A program made the translations under genes and the position numbers. From Paucibacter sp. PLA-PC-4 (GTDB lineage: Bacteria; Pseudomonadota; Gammaproteobacteria; Burkholderiales; Burkholderiaceae_C): 64,000 nucleotides of DNA. The DNA lies in assembly GCF_026241155.1 (NCBI RefSeq), contig NZ_JAPFGP010000004.1, positions 124,001 to 188,000 of the forward strand, given 5' to 3'. Shown one piece after another: positions 47,656 through 56,923 of the stretch (its first letter is position 1; each line of letters opens with the position of its first letter). The notes beneath the pieces were generated by a model, which ran no database searches, was not told the origin of the DNA, and saw nothing but the letters and a program-made list of their open reading frames with translations.

Positions 47656-48194
47656 ACACGGGTTGACACGCATCAAGGCCATGGAAGGCTCATGAGAGAC
47701 GACGACCACACGCTTTGCCTGCATCAGGATGTCCGGCAAGACTATGTTGCGGCGCTGAACTCGACGACGCTGCCCCAATACACAGCTTCTCGGCAGCGGC
47801 TTGGTGCGCCACAGGTCCACACGACGTCGTCAGCTCCGCACAACCATCAGACCCCCGCGAGAACTGGTGACTGGGGCGATGCGAATGACGCCGGTTTGTA
47901 CCTTTAATGGCAGTCGATGAAGGTACCGCACTACGCGCACGAAGCTGAGTACCCCGCGCATCTCAGTCTCTCCGGGCTGGGTACTTACACCACGCGCGGG
48001 GACATCACCCACAGAGCCACTCTTGACCTGATGGAAATGGGTCCAGAGTCCGGGCAGCGTTGGACACTTTCCGTGAACTGTGTAAGTTCAGCGCACCTGG
48101 CTCGACCACTTGATCAGACATTGCTGAAGCCTTGCACGGCTGCCAGCTCGTCTCGTCTCGTCGTCCAATCCTCTTAGCCTCAGGAGCTTCGTCC
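47656..48194. other. Gap with no recognisable gene
   Basis: 539 bases before the catalase-like gene. Short open frames occur on both strands but have no recognisable content, and none has good start signals. An AGGAG at 48182 serves the next gene. Confidence 0.45.
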
Positions 48195-49214
48195 ATGCCA
48201 AAGCTGCTTCTTTCTGCCGTGGGTGTCGCCGCTGCGACCACCTCGTTGACCTCGATCGCCGTTGCCCAGTCCCCGTCGGCCGCGCCAGTTGACCCGAATA
48301 CATTCTTGAATCAGTTCGAGTCCACATTCGGCAAGTTCGACGGCTACCGCCGCTCCGGCGCCAAGGGCATCTGCGCGATGGGAGAGTTCGTAGGTACGGC
48401 GGAAGCGCGAACCCTTTCGACGGCTACGGCCTTCAGCGGCAGGCCGGTTCCGGTGGTGATACGTTTCTCGGTGGGCGGTGCCAACCCCAAGGCACCCGAC
48501 AACGCCAGGTCCCAGCGCAATATGGCCTTGCAGTTCAACCTGCCGGATGGCGAACAGTGGCAGCTGGGCAATATCTCGGCGCCCGTGTTCGGGGCTTCGA
48601 CACCTCAGCAATTCCTCGGGCGGCTGGCTTCCCTTCAGCCCGACCCGAGCACCAAGATGCCCGACCCGGCAAAGGTCAAGGCCTTCACCGATGCCAACCC
48701 TGAGGTGCTGCTGCAGGGGAAGTACTATGCTTCGCAGCCGGTGCCGGCCAGCTTCGGCAGCATCAACTACTGGGGCGTCAGTGCCTTTGGCTTCGTCAGT
48801 GCCGCCGGCACGAAACAGTTCGGCAAGTGGGTCTTCGAGCCGGTGGGCGGCGTGCAAGGTTTGAGTGACGAGGAAGCCAAGACCAAGGGGCCGAGCTTCT
48901 TGTTTGATGAGCTCCGACAAAGAGTCAAGGACGGCCAGGTCGGCTTCAACTTCAACCTGGAGCTCGCTCAGCCCGGCGACAAGATCGACAGTGCGACCGT
49001 ACCACTGCCGGAGGGCCGCAAGAAGGTCAATCTGGGCCTGCTCAAAGTCACCTCAGTTGCAGAGGATGGCGGCGGCGCCTGCTTGACGATCACCTACAAC
49101 CCTATGGTTCTTCCGAAGGGCGTGGAGCCGTCCGCCGATCCGATGATTGCTGCCCGAGCAGCGCCTTATGCAATCGGGCTCGGTCGTCGCTTGACCGAGG
49201 GAGCAAAGCAGTAA
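48195..49214 (+). CDS. Catalase-family (SrpA-like) protein lacking the distal His
   Basis: 339 residues from the ATG at 48195 with AGGAG upstream; signal peptide cut near SIAVAQ, so periplasmic. The body follows the small-catalase fold: FDGYRRSGAKGICAMGEFVG, VPVVIRFSVGGANPKAPDN, RNMALQFNLPDGEQW and SINYWGVSAFGF. Small catalase-like peroxidases usually have His in the RxxHAKG motif; here the position is Gly55 (RRSGAKG). Haem may still be bound, but normal catalase activity is doubtful. It stands alone between gaps. Confidence 0.82.
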   Translation: MPKLLLSAVGVAAATTSLTSIAVAQSPSAAPVDPNTFLNQFESTFGKFDGYRRSGAKGICAMGEFVGTAEARTLSTATAFSGRPVPVVIRFSVGGANPKAPDNARSQRNMALQFNLPDGEQWQLGNISAPVFGASTPQQFLGRLASLQPDPSTKMPDPAKVKAFTDANPEVLLQGKYYASQPVPASFGSINYWGVSAFGFVSAAGTKQFGKWVFEPVGGVQGLSDEEAKTKGPSFLFDELRQRVKDGQVGFNFNLELAQPGDKIDSATVPLPEGRKKVNLGLLKVTSVAEDGGGACLTITYNPMVLPKGVEPSADPMIAARAAPYAIGLGRRLTEGAKQ

Positions 49215-49353
49215 CCAGAGTAATTATCTGCACGGCGTACTTGCTGAGGTCCGCCCGAGTGGCAACGACACCGGGCTCTCGCAATCCGTACAGCGGATCC
49301 GGTCCCTGGTGATGCGGGTCCCGACGTAGCAAGCTTCTGCGGCACACCCAAAG
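49215..49353. other. Short gap, nothing recognised
   Basis: 139 bases between two converging reading frames; no hairpin with a T run was found. Confidence 0.4.
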
Positions 49354-49908
49354 CTACCAATCCGTGCTCCCGGGTTCGCCCTTGAATGGCCCGGCCAGGT
49401 CGGGCGTGATCCAGCCGCCATAGAAAGCGCCTGGTTGCGGCTCGACTTTCGCTCCTCCCACACTGCAGTCAAGGTGGCGCGCATAGAAGGCCACGCAGTC
49501 AGCCAATGGCTCGGCGCCAGGCAGAGGCTCGGGGTAGCTCCAAGCGACCTGCTCAAGGCAGTCGGCACCGTTGACCAGATCCCAGTAGCGGGCCGGCCCC
49601 TTCCACTCGCAGAACGAACCACCGCCGGCGCGACGCAGTAGCCCTCGATGAACGTCGGCCAGCGGCAGGTAGAAACTGGGTGGGTGCGCCGTCTCTCGCA
49701 CGGCCCAGGCGCCGCGCGTTCGCGCCACTTCAATTTCGCCCTAAAGCACGACGACTTCACGCGCTTCGCGCACGAGTTGCGGCGGGCGCGGGAAATCCCA
49801 GACGGATACCTGCCCCGGCGCGGGAACTGTGGCGAAAGGTGGCCTGGAATTTCCGCGCCAGCACCACTGCTCGCGAGCGAGCAACAGCCGATCGGGATCA
49901 CTGCTCAT
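49354..49908 (-). pseudogene. DUF427 gene interrupted by an in-frame TAG
   Basis: From the ATG at 49908 the frame reads MSSDPDRLLLAREQWCW, PAPGQVSVWDFPRPPQLV and REAREVVVL, then TAG (49741-49743), then continues in the same frame with GEIEVARTRGAWAVRETAHP, SFCEWKGPARYWDLV and QPGAFYGGWITPDLAGPFKG to the true stop at 49354. Both sides are DUF427, and the junction aligns with the middle of the family, so only one codon is wrong. A TGG-to-TAG change is the simplest cause. A shorter product from an internal start (MARTRGAW, 124 residues, GTG start) would lack the N-terminal strands. Confidence 0.8.
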
Positions 49909-50489
49909 GATGGCGCGAGATTAACCGACCAAGCCGACTCGTTGGGCTGGAGCTTGCATTCGCAGCTCCTTTGCCGAGCATCCGCTCTTGCAAGAGTGTG
50001 ATGGGCAGGGTCGAGCTCGGCCGATGAAGGTCGTCGATCAGCGGGGATCAACTCGCATCATGCCCCGTCAATGCGATCACAATCTGCATCGCTTGATCGC
50101 TCAATGTCATATGCCCCGCCGCTACCAACTCCCTGGCCGGCGTCACCGAGTGGGCATGGTACGGTCCCACTTCGGCATGCATCAAGCGCTGCAGCACGAC
50201 GTGGGCCTACGCGGCCTGGAGGCGATTGAGCTGGCTTTGCTTTGCTTTGCTTTGCTTGGCTTGGCTTGGCTTGGCTTTTGAGCCCAGTCGGAACTCAGTT
50301 CAACCAACACCGATGCAGGTACTCTGGGCGGGCATGAAGATTCGTCCAATCGAGGCCCATGTAGGATGGCAAGTGAGATTGCGATCCAAGGTCGTCGGCG
50401 TGCTCCCCAGCCAACTTTCGAAGGAGTATGTCTGGCACACGAGCAGAAAAGAAGCATAGAACAAGCAAAGTCAACTACTGAAGATGCAG
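49909..50489. other. Gap with a pentanucleotide repeat, no recognised gene
   Basis: About 580 bases before xthA. Open frames here (for example from 49988 and from 50334) have no recognisable content. The only distinct structure is the repeat at 50234-50278. Confidence 0.45.
50234..50278 (+). repeat. (GCTTT)4(GCTTG)4 simple repeat
   Basis: Four copies of GCTTT are followed by four of GCTTG and a final GCTTT, 45 bases in all. This is a slippage-prone microsatellite about 210 bases upstream of xthA. No open frame I trust crosses it; any effect on expression is untested. Confidence 0.9.
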
Positions 50490-51257
50490 ATGAAATTTGC
50501 AACATGGAACGTCAATTCCCTGGCCGTGCGCCTGCCGCAGTTACTGGACTGGCTGGCGGCCAACCCGGTCGATGCGCTCGTCCTGCAGGAAACCAAACTG
50601 ACCGATGATAAGTTCCCGACGCTGGAGATCGGCGCGGCCGGCTACCAGGTGCAGTGGTTCGGGCAGAAGACCTATAACGGCGTTGCGCTGCTGAGTCGCG
50701 AGCCGGCCCAGGATGTGGTCAAGAACATCGTCGGATATGCCGATGAGCAGGCCCGGCTGATCGCCGGCACGGTGGCGGGCGTGCGCGTGATCGGCGGTTA
50801 TTTCCCGAACGGCCAGGCGCTGGACAGCGACAAGTTCGTCTACAAGATGGCCTGGCTGGAGGCCTTGCGGAACTGGCTGAGCAGCGAACTGAAGGCTCAC
50901 CCGAAGCTGGTGCTGATGGGCGACTTCAATATCGCCCCCGAGGACCGTGATTGCTACGACCCGGCCGCGTTTGTCGGTCAAACCCACTGCTCGCCGCAGG
51001 AGCGCGCCCACTTCCAGGCTCTGCTGGACCTGGGCCTGGTCGACAGCTACCGCCTATTCGAGCAGGCACCCAAGAGCTACAGCTGGTGGGACTACCGCAA
51101 TCTCGCCTTCCGCAAGAACCAGGGCCTACGAATCGACCACATCCTGGTCAGCGAGGCGCTGCGAGCGGGGGTCAAGTCATCCGTGATCGACCGGCAGATG
51201 CGCAAGAACGAGCGCCCCAGCGACCATGCGCCGGTGATCGTCGAGATCGAGGCCTGA
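50490..51257 (+). CDS. xthA: Exodeoxyribonuclease III
   Basis: 255 residues from ATG 50490 (MKFATWNVNSLAVRL), six bases after GAAG; the ATG two codons earlier is possible. An AP endonuclease/3'-5' exonuclease of base excision repair. Active-site motifs: ATWNVNS (Asn), LQETKL (metal-binding Glu), GGYFPNGQ, MGDFNIAPED (Asp/Asn) and PSDHAPV (Asp-His). Full length for the family. Confidence 0.95.
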   Translation: MKFATWNVNSLAVRLPQLLDWLAANPVDALVLQETKLTDDKFPTLEIGAAGYQVQWFGQKTYNGVALLSREPAQDVVKNIVGYADEQARLIAGTVAGVRVIGGYFPNGQALDSDKFVYKMAWLEALRNWLSSELKAHPKLVLMGDFNIAPEDRDCYDPAAFVGQTHCSPQERAHFQALLDLGLVDSYRLFEQAPKSYSWWDYRNLAFRKNQGLRIDHILVSEALRAGVKSSVIDRQMRKNERPSDHAPVIVEIEA

Positions 51258-51260
51258 TCG

Positions 51261-51890
51261 TCAAGGCTGCAGTGCCCGCTGCATGGATTCATAGAAACGG
51301 CCCACATGAAGGCCGTCCATCAGCGCATGGTGCACCTCCACCGCCACCGGCATCCAGAGCCGCCCCCCCTCTTCGGTGAACTTTCCGAAGGCCAGCTTGG
51401 GCACCGAGTCCAGCACTGCCGGCCCGCGAGCATGGCTGAAGCTCGTGAAGGCCAGCCAGGGGATGGTGGTCATATGGATCGTCGCCTGGGCGTCGGCTTC
51501 TTCCAGTGGTGCGTTGCCATCCGCCTTGGCTCTGGCGAGCAACGGCAGCGCACGCTCGACAAAGCGCCCGAAGTCGCGCTCGAAAGGCAGGCTCGCGAAG
51601 GCAATGGTCTCGTCAGAGCGCAGGACCGTGGTGCTGCCGTCCACCTGCTCAAGCACCCTGACCCGCCCCTTGTCGAGGCGGTAGCGAAAGGCTTCGACCT
51701 CGTTGGCTGCGCACAAGGCTGCATGGTGATAGGCGAGGAATAGGGTCGCGCCCCGATACTCTGCCACCCGTGCCTGCAGGGCGCTCACATCAACGCGGCC
51801 ACACAGGCTGAAAAAAGGCTGACTCAGGTTCGCAAAGTGCGCGAATGCCGCACGACGGGGCCAATTGTCAAGATCAAGATAGCTGGGCAT
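51261..51890 (-). CDS. Chloramphenicol acetyltransferase-like protein (CAT type A fold)
   Basis: 209 residues, close to the 210-220 of CAT trimers. The catalytic His is in VEVHHALMDGLHVGRFYE (HHxxxDG); the N-terminus has NWPRRAAFAHFANLSQPFFSL. Such chromosomal members often have other acyl acceptors, so drug resistance is not proven. It ends 3 bases from the xthA stop, tail to tail. Confidence 0.85.
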   Translation of the reverse strand: MPSYLDLDNWPRRAAFAHFANLSQPFFSLCGRVDVSALQARVAEYRGATLFLAYHHAALCAANEVEAFRYRLDKGRVRVLEQVDGSTTVLRSDETIAFASLPFERDFGRFVERALPLLARAKADGNAPLEEADAQATIHMTTIPWLAFTSFSHARGPAVLDSVPKLAFGKFTEEGGRLWMPVAVEVHHALMDGLHVGRFYESMQRALQP

Positions 51891-51972
51891 TGTGACATCC
51901 TACCGGCAGTGGCGATGTCGTCGATGCGAGCCCACCGCGACTTGAGCTGCATCAAGCCGAGGCCGTAATAAC

Positions 51973-51990
51973 CCTGACATTCTTGTCAGG
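51973..51990. repeat. Palindrome upstream of the Aer-like MCP
   Basis: CCTGACATTCTTGTCAGG, a perfect 7-bp inverted repeat with a 4-base loop, 37 bases before the MCP start. GCCGATTT (51993-52000), a good sigma-28 -10 element, follows immediately, but no TAAA stands 15 bases before it. It could be an operator over a flagellar-class promoter. Confidence 0.4.
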
Positions 51991-52027
51991 CAGCCGATTT
52001 TACGGGCGCAGCCTCGGAGAGCTTTTG

Positions 52028-53650
52028 ATGCGTAACAATCTTCCTGTCACCTCGCGCGAATATCCCTTCCCGAGCGGGCAAAGCCTGGTGTCGACCACCG
52101 ACCTGAAGGGGCGCATCCTGCATTGCAACGCGGCCTTCGTCATCGTCAGCGGCTTTGAGCGCTCGGAACTGCTGGGCCAGCCCCACAACCTGATACGCCA
52201 CCCAGACATGCCCGAAGAGGCCTTCCGCGATATGTGGGCCACGATAGGTGCCGGTCTGCCCTGGTCGGGCCTGGTTAAAAACCGCCGCAAGGACGGCGAC
52301 TTCTACTGGGTACAGGCCAATGTCACACCCTTGCTGGAAGGCGATCAGCCGATCGCCTACATGTCGGTGCGCTCCGAGGCCAGCCGCGAGCAGATCGCCG
52401 CCGCCGAGGCCCTGTACGCGACGATGCGCGCCGAGAAGCAGGCTGGAGTCCTGCTGCATGTGCTGCAGCGGGGCCAGGTCTTGCGGCAAGACCTGGCCGG
52501 CCGCTTGCGCCGACTCGGCCGCCTCGCGCCCGCAATGCGCTGGGCCACCGGCTATGCGCTGATCGGCGGCCTAGGACTGGCGTTGGGACAAGGCTTGAAT
52601 CTGGGCATCACCCTGGCGATCGCGCTGCCGCTGCTTGCCCTGGCGGCCATCACTGCCGCCATGCTGGCCAACGCCCAGGGCCGCGCCGCGCTGGTTCATG
52701 CGACGGCCTATGCGAATCGCCTGGCCGCCGGCGACCTGAGCCAGACCTTGGAGCGTGGCCGGCACGCCCAAGCGGCCGGTCTGGAGGCAGCGCTGCGTCA
52801 GCTGGCCGTCAATATGCGGGCCCTGGTGTCGGACACCCGCCGCGAGTTAGAGCAAATGAGAGTCGTCAGCGCAGAAATCGCGCAGGGCAACCACGATCTG
52901 GCCCAGCGCACTGAGTCGCAGGCGGCCAGCCTGGAGCAGACGGCTGCCAGCATGGAGGAGATCACCGCCACTGTGCGCCACAGCTCCGACTCTGCCCAGC
53001 AGGCCAGCGGCGTGGCCCAACAGCTGAGCCAGGTGTCGCGCCGCAGTGCCGGCGTGGTGCACTCGGTCACCGACACGATGGGCGGAATCTCGAGCTCGTC
53101 CAAGCGCATTGGCGAGATCATCCAGGTGATCGACAGTATTGCCTTCCAGACCAACATCCTGGCCCTCAATGCCGCCGTCGAGTCGGCCCGGGCCGGCGAG
53201 CATGGCCGTGGTTTCGCGGTGGTCGCCTCCGAAGTGCGAGCGCTGGCCCAACGCAGCAGTACAGCGGCGCGCGAGATCAAGCAGCTGATCGACGACTCCT
53301 CGACCAAGGTCCAGGCCGGTGAGCGCCAGACCCGCCAGGCGCGTGAGAGCATTGACGAGACCCTGGCCTCGGTCGAGCATTTCACCCAGTTGATCAACGG
53401 CATCGACAACGGCGCCCGCGAGCAACTGACGGGCATCTCGCAGATCCATGAGGCGGTCCAGCAGCTGGACGACATCACCCAGCAAAACTCCAGCCTGGTG
53501 GAACAACTGGCTCGGGCCGGCACCCAGTTGCAGGAGCAGGCCGGCGAGGTCGCGGCCGCGCTGCAGGTATTCAGGCTGGACCGCAGATCCGCCGGCGCCC
53601 TGTCCGATGCGGTGGCGCTGCGGCGCGAAGCAAAGGCCCGAGCGGCCTGA
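52028..53650 (+). CDS. Aer-like PAS methyl-accepting chemotaxis protein
   Basis: 540 residues from the ATG at 52028 ([15 protein letters not shown]), with GGAGAG upstream; a start at 51983 would run through the palindrome. The N-terminal PAS domain ([48 protein letters not shown]) is of the FAD-binding Aer class. There is a hydrophobic hairpin at about 175-215, then HAMP and a signalling coiled coil with the tip [20 protein letters not shown]. It should report redox or energy state to CheA. No C-terminal CheR pentapeptide is seen. Confidence 0.93.
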   Translation: MRNNLPVTSREYPFPSGQSLVSTTDLKGRILHCNAAFVIVSGFERSELLGQPHNLIRHPDMPEEAFRDMWATIGAGLPWSGLVKNRRKDGDFYWVQANVTPLLEGDQPIAYMSVRSEASREQIAAAEALYATMRAEKQAGVLLHVLQRGQVLRQDLAGRLRRLGRLAPAMRWATGYALIGGLGLALGQGLNLGITLAIALPLLALAAITAAMLANAQGRAALVHATAYANRLAAGDLSQTLERGRHAQAAGLEAALRQLAVNMRALVSDTRRELEQMRVVSAEIAQGNHDLAQRTESQAASLEQTAASMEEITATVRHSSDSAQQASGVAQQLSQVSRRSAGVVHSVTDTMGGISSSSKRIGEIIQVIDSIAFQTNILALNAAVESARAGEHGRGFAVVASEVRALAQRSSTAAREIKQLIDDSSTKVQAGERQTRQARESIDETLASVEHFTQLINGIDNGAREQLTGISQIHEAVQQLDDITQQNSSLVEQLARAGTQLQEQAGEVAAALQVFRLDRRSAGALSDAVALRREAKARAA

Positions 53651-53722
53651 AAGCACGGTCCGCGCCCCGGCAAGGAATGCACACTCTCGCAATAATCTCC
53701 GACACCATCAACGGAGTCGGCA

Positions 53723-54265
53723 ATGCAACATCAGAACAACCCCGAGGCGCTCTTGCAGCAATGGATCGATGAAGAGGCAGCCGTGCGTGCGCGGCTGGCT
53801 GAGCCGGGGCTGGCACGGCCCGATCAGATCAAAGGCCGTACCGGCCTGCAGGTAATGCGAGCGATGCTGGACGGCGAGCTGCCGCCGCCGCATATCGCCA
53901 AGACCCTGGACTTCACGCTGATCTCGGTGGCCGACGGCGAGGCGGTGTTCCAGGGCCGGCCGATGCTGCGTCATTACAACCCGCTGGGCTCGGTGCACGG
54001 CGGCTGGTTCGCCACCCTCCTTGACTCGGCGCTAGGCTGCGCGGTGCACACCAAGATGGAACCCGGACGTGGTTACACCACGCTGGAGTTCAAGGTAAAC
54101 CTGGTGCGCGCGCTGAGCGAGAAAGTGCCGCTGGTGCGTGCGATCGGCACCGTGACCCACAGCGGGCGACAGGTCGCGACCTCGGAGGCGCGCCTGGTCG
54201 GCCATGACGGCAAGCTCTACGCACATGCGAGCACGACCTGCCTGGTCTTCGACTTACCGCAGTGA
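53723..54265 (+). CDS. PaaI-family hotdog thioesterase
   Basis: 180 residues. The hotdog motif HYNPLGSVHGGWFATLLDSA carries the conserved HGG and the catalytic acid; GYTTLEFKVNLVRAL follows. It hydrolyses an acyl-CoA of unknown identity. GGAG stands 7 bases before the ATG. Its 3' end overlaps the eda 3' end by 12 bases, tail to tail. Confidence 0.88.
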   Translation: MQHQNNPEALLQQWIDEEAAVRARLAEPGLARPDQIKGRTGLQVMRAMLDGELPPPHIAKTLDFTLISVADGEAVFQGRPMLRHYNPLGSVHGGWFATLLDSALGCAVHTKMEPGRGYTTLEFKVNLVRALSEKVPLVRAIGTVTHSGRQVATSEARLVGHDGKLYAHASTTCLVFDLPQ

Positions 54266-54895
54266 GTGGGTCTCGGCGGCAAGCCGCGTGATGCGGGCCC
54301 AGTCGCCGGCGTCAACCGCGTCCTGCGGGGTCAGCCAGGAGCCGCCGCAGACCTTGACATTGGCCAGGCTTAGGAACTGCGGCGCGGTCTCCAGCGAGAT
54401 GCCGCCGGTGGGGCAGAACGCCACATCGGGAAACGGACCAGCCAGCGCTTTCAGCAGATTGACACCGCCCACGGCCACCGCCGGGAACAGCTTTAGAAAG
54501 CCGTAGCCGGCCGCATTGGCCAGCATCACCTCGCTGGCTGTTGACACACCCGGCAGCAGCGGCAGGCCCTGCTCACGGCAGGCCGCGCCGATCGCATCGG
54601 TGTAACCGGGGCTCACGCCGAACTGGCAGCCGGCGTCGCGGGCGGCATTGACATCGGCAACGGTGCGCAGTGTGCCAGCGCCCACAATAGCCTCGGGCAC
54701 GGCGCGTGCCATCGCCTCCATCGCTTGCAAGGCCACCGGAGTGCGCAGCGTCACCTCCAGCACCTTGACGCCGCCGGCCACCAGGGCTTTGGCCAGCGGC
54801 ACGGCGTCCTGCAGACGCTGGATGACGATGACGGGAATGACGGGGCCGTGGCTGGCCAGGCTGAGGGTATCGGTGTTCATCATTGGATTTGTCAC
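54254..54895 (-). CDS. eda: KDPG/KHG aldolase
   Basis: 213 residues from GTG 54895 (GTGA overlap with the edd stop); the ATGs at 54883 and 54880 ([11 protein letters not shown]) are good alternatives. It splits 2-keto-3-deoxy-6-phosphogluconate into pyruvate and glyceraldehyde 3-phosphate, the last step of the Entner-Doudoroff route. Motifs: [19 protein letters not shown] with the catalytic Glu, IVGAGTLRT and [11 protein letters not shown] with the Schiff-base Lys, and FCPTGGIS. Confidence 0.95.
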   Translation of the reverse strand: MTNPMMNTDTLSLASHGPVIPVIVIQRLQDAVPLAKALVAGGVKVLEVTLRTPVALQAMEAMARAVPEAIVGAGTLRTVADVNAARDAGCQFGVSPGYTDAIGAACREQGLPLLPGVSTASEVMLANAAGYGFLKLFPAVAVGGVNLLKALAGPFPDVAFCPTGGISLETAPQFLSLANVKVCGGSWLTPQDAVDAGDWARITRLAAETHSLR

Positions 54896-56712
54896 AACCA
54901 GGTGATAGCGCCCTCTTCGGCGCTCAAAACATTGCGCCGCATCCCGGCAAACAACTCACGGCCTAGGCCGTGGCCGTTGTCGTCGCGTTGCTCGCGCGTG
55001 ATCGCGGCCTGCTCGCGGGCCGCCCATTCGGCAACGGGTACCAGGGCCTGCAGCTCGCCGCTGACGGCGTCCAGGCGGACCAGGTCGCCATCGCGCAGCT
55101 TGCCCAAGGGCCCGCCGGCCAGGGCCTCGGGCGAGACATGGATGGCGGCCGGGATCTTGCCGGAGGCACCGCTCATGCGGCCGTCGGTGACCAGGGCCAC
55201 CTTGAAGCCCTTGCCCTGCAGGACGGCCAGCGGTGGGGTCAGCTTGTGCAGCTCAGGCATGCCATTGGCCTGCGGCCCCTGGAAGCGCACGACCACGACG
55301 ACATCGCGCTCGAGCTCGCCTGCCTTGAAGGCGGCCAGCATCGAATCCTGGTCGCTGAAGATGCGCGCCGGTGCCTCGACGATGTGACGATCCTCGGGCA
55401 CCGCCGACACCTTGATCACTGATCTGCCCAGATTACCCTGCAGCAGCTTCAGACCGCCGGTGGCGCTGAAGGGCGCGGCGGCGCGGCGAACCACCGACTC
55501 GTCGCCGCTGTCCGGTGGCAGCGCATGCCAGACCACCTTGGCACCCTCGGCGGCCAAGGTCGGCACTGCGGCATAGGGGCGCAACGACGTGCCGGCCACG
55601 CTCAGCACGTCCTCATGCATCAGCCCGGCATCGAGCAGCTCGCGGATCACGAAGCCAGGACCGCCAGCCGCCTGGAACTGGTTCACATCGGCCGCTCCGT
55701 TCGGATAGACCCTCGACAGCAGCGGCACCACGCCCGACAACTCGGAGAAGTCGCTCCAGTCGATCAGGATGCCGGCCGAACGGGCCACAGCCACCCAGTG
55801 GATCAAGTGATTGGTCGAGCCGCCGGTGGCCAGCAGGGCCGCCATCGCATTGACGATGCAGCGCTCGTCGACCAATTTGCCAATCGGCGTGTAACGCTGC
55901 TTGGCGGTAATGCTCAGCGCGCTGCGCACCGCCTCACGGGTCAGCGCCTCGCGCAGCTCATCGTGCGGATGGACAAAGGCCGCGCCGGGCACATGCAGGC
56001 CCATGGCCTCCAGCAGCATCTGGTTGCTGTTGGCCGTACCGTAGAAGGTGCAAGTGCCTGCGCCGTGATAGGCGGCCGACTCAGCCTTCAAGAGCTCGTC
56101 GCGGCCGACCTTGCCCTGGGCGAACTGCTCGCGCACCTTCGCCTTGTCGTTGTTTGACAGGCCCGAGCTCATCGGCCCGGCCGGCACAAAGACGCAGGGC
56201 AGATGGCCGAAGTGCAACGCCCCGATCAGCAGACCCGGCACGATCTTGTCGCAGATGCCCAGCAGCAGGGCCGCATCAAAGACATCATGGGACAGCGCTA
56301 TCGCGGTCGACATCGCGATACTGTCGCGCGAGAACAGGCTCAGCTCCATGCCGGGCAGGCCCTGGGTGACGCCGTCACACATGGCCGGCACACCGCCGGC
56401 CACCTGCACCGTGGCACCCAAGGTATGGGCGGCTTCGCGTATCAGGGCCGGATACACCTCGTAGGGCTGGTGGGCCGACAACATGTCGTTGTAGGCGGTC
56501 ACCACGCCCAGGTGCGGCGCCTTCTCGGCGACGATGCGCAACTTGTCATTGGCCGGCATCGCGGCCACCGCGTGGGCGACATTGGCGCAACCCATGCGCT
56601 CGATACCCCGCTTGCGGCCCGCCAGTTTGTCCAGGCCATCGAGATAGCGGCCGCGCGTGGCGGCACTGCGTTCGCGGATGCGTGCCGTGACTACTTTGAG
56701 GGTGTTGTTCAT
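54892..56712 (-). CDS. edd: 6-phosphogluconate dehydratase
   Basis: 606 residues, an IlvD/Edd-family Fe-S dehydratase forming KDPG from 6-phosphogluconate. Motifs: [42 protein letters not shown] with cluster cysteines, [14 protein letters not shown], and [19 protein letters not shown] at the active site. It is translationally coupled to eda. No strong Shine-Dalgarno is visible. Inverted-repeat elements 36-86 bases upstream may bind a sugar regulator. Confidence 0.96.
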   Translation of the reverse strand: MNNTLKVVTARIRERSAATRGRYLDGLDKLAGRKRGIERMGCANVAHAVAAMPANDKLRIVAEKAPHLGVVTAYNDMLSAHQPYEVYPALIREAAHTLGATVQVAGGVPAMCDGVTQGLPGMELSLFSRDSIAMSTAIALSHDVFDAALLLGICDKIVPGLLIGALHFGHLPCVFVPAGPMSSGLSNNDKAKVREQFAQGKVGRDELLKAESAAYHGAGTCTFYGTANSNQMLLEAMGLHVPGAAFVHPHDELREALTREAVRSALSITAKQRYTPIGKLVDERCIVNAMAALLATGGSTNHLIHWVAVARSAGILIDWSDFSELSGVVPLLSRVYPNGAADVNQFQAAGGPGFVIRELLDAGLMHEDVLSVAGTSLRPYAAVPTLAAEGAKVVWHALPPDSGDESVVRRAAAPFSATGGLKLLQGNLGRSVIKVSAVPEDRHIVEAPARIFSDQDSMLAAFKAGELERDVVVVVRFQGPQANGMPELHKLTPPLAVLQGKGFKVALVTDGRMSGASGKIPAAIHVSPEALAGGPLGKLRDGDLVRLDAVSGELQALVPVAEWAAREQAAITREQRDDNGHGLGRELFAGMRRNVLSAEEGAITWL

Positions 56713-56747
56713 GCCGTCGGCCGATGTAACTCGGCAGGTTGAATGTT

Positions 56748-56797
56748 GGTAACCATATTACAAGATACCGACCGACTACAGGTTACATCAGGGTAAC
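56748..56797. promoter_or_regulatory. Candidate operators of edd-eda
   Basis: GGTAACCATATTACA (56748-56762) fits, on the minus strand, TGTAAT-N3-RTTAC, close to the HexR pattern TGTAATTAAATTACA. A second element, GTTAC-N6-GTAAC (56782-56797), is a perfect inverted repeat of the same half-site. A repressor of the Entner-Doudoroff genes is the likely binder, but no hexR gene is in the window. Confidence 0.5.
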
Positions 56798-56806
56798 AAG
56801 ACGCGG

Positions 56807-56863
56807 CCGGCGGGCGCTAGCGGCCGTCACCAACGATCGATTTAGTCAGCAAGCGCCCGCCGG
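56807..56863. repeat. 12-bp perfect inverted repeat with 33-base loop
   Basis: CCGGCGGGCGCT at 56807-56818 pairs with AGCGCCCGCCGG at 56852-56863. It lies between the edd upstream region and the broken MCP gene. A long hairpin or a scar of rearrangement; no T run follows on either strand. Confidence 0.6.
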
Positions 56864-56923
56864 AACGAAGCCTGCCTCAGATGCAGGCCCGGGCTTCGGA
56901 CGCCCACTCAGGGAGTGAAGACC

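Noticed and set aside
49224-49901. 225-codon minus-strand frame over the DUF427 region
   Set aside because: It is a different frame from the DUF427 homology and has no family content; the TAG-interrupted frame explains the locus.
50234-50278. CRISPR-like array
   Set aside because: Units are 5 bases with no spacers; this is a microsatellite.
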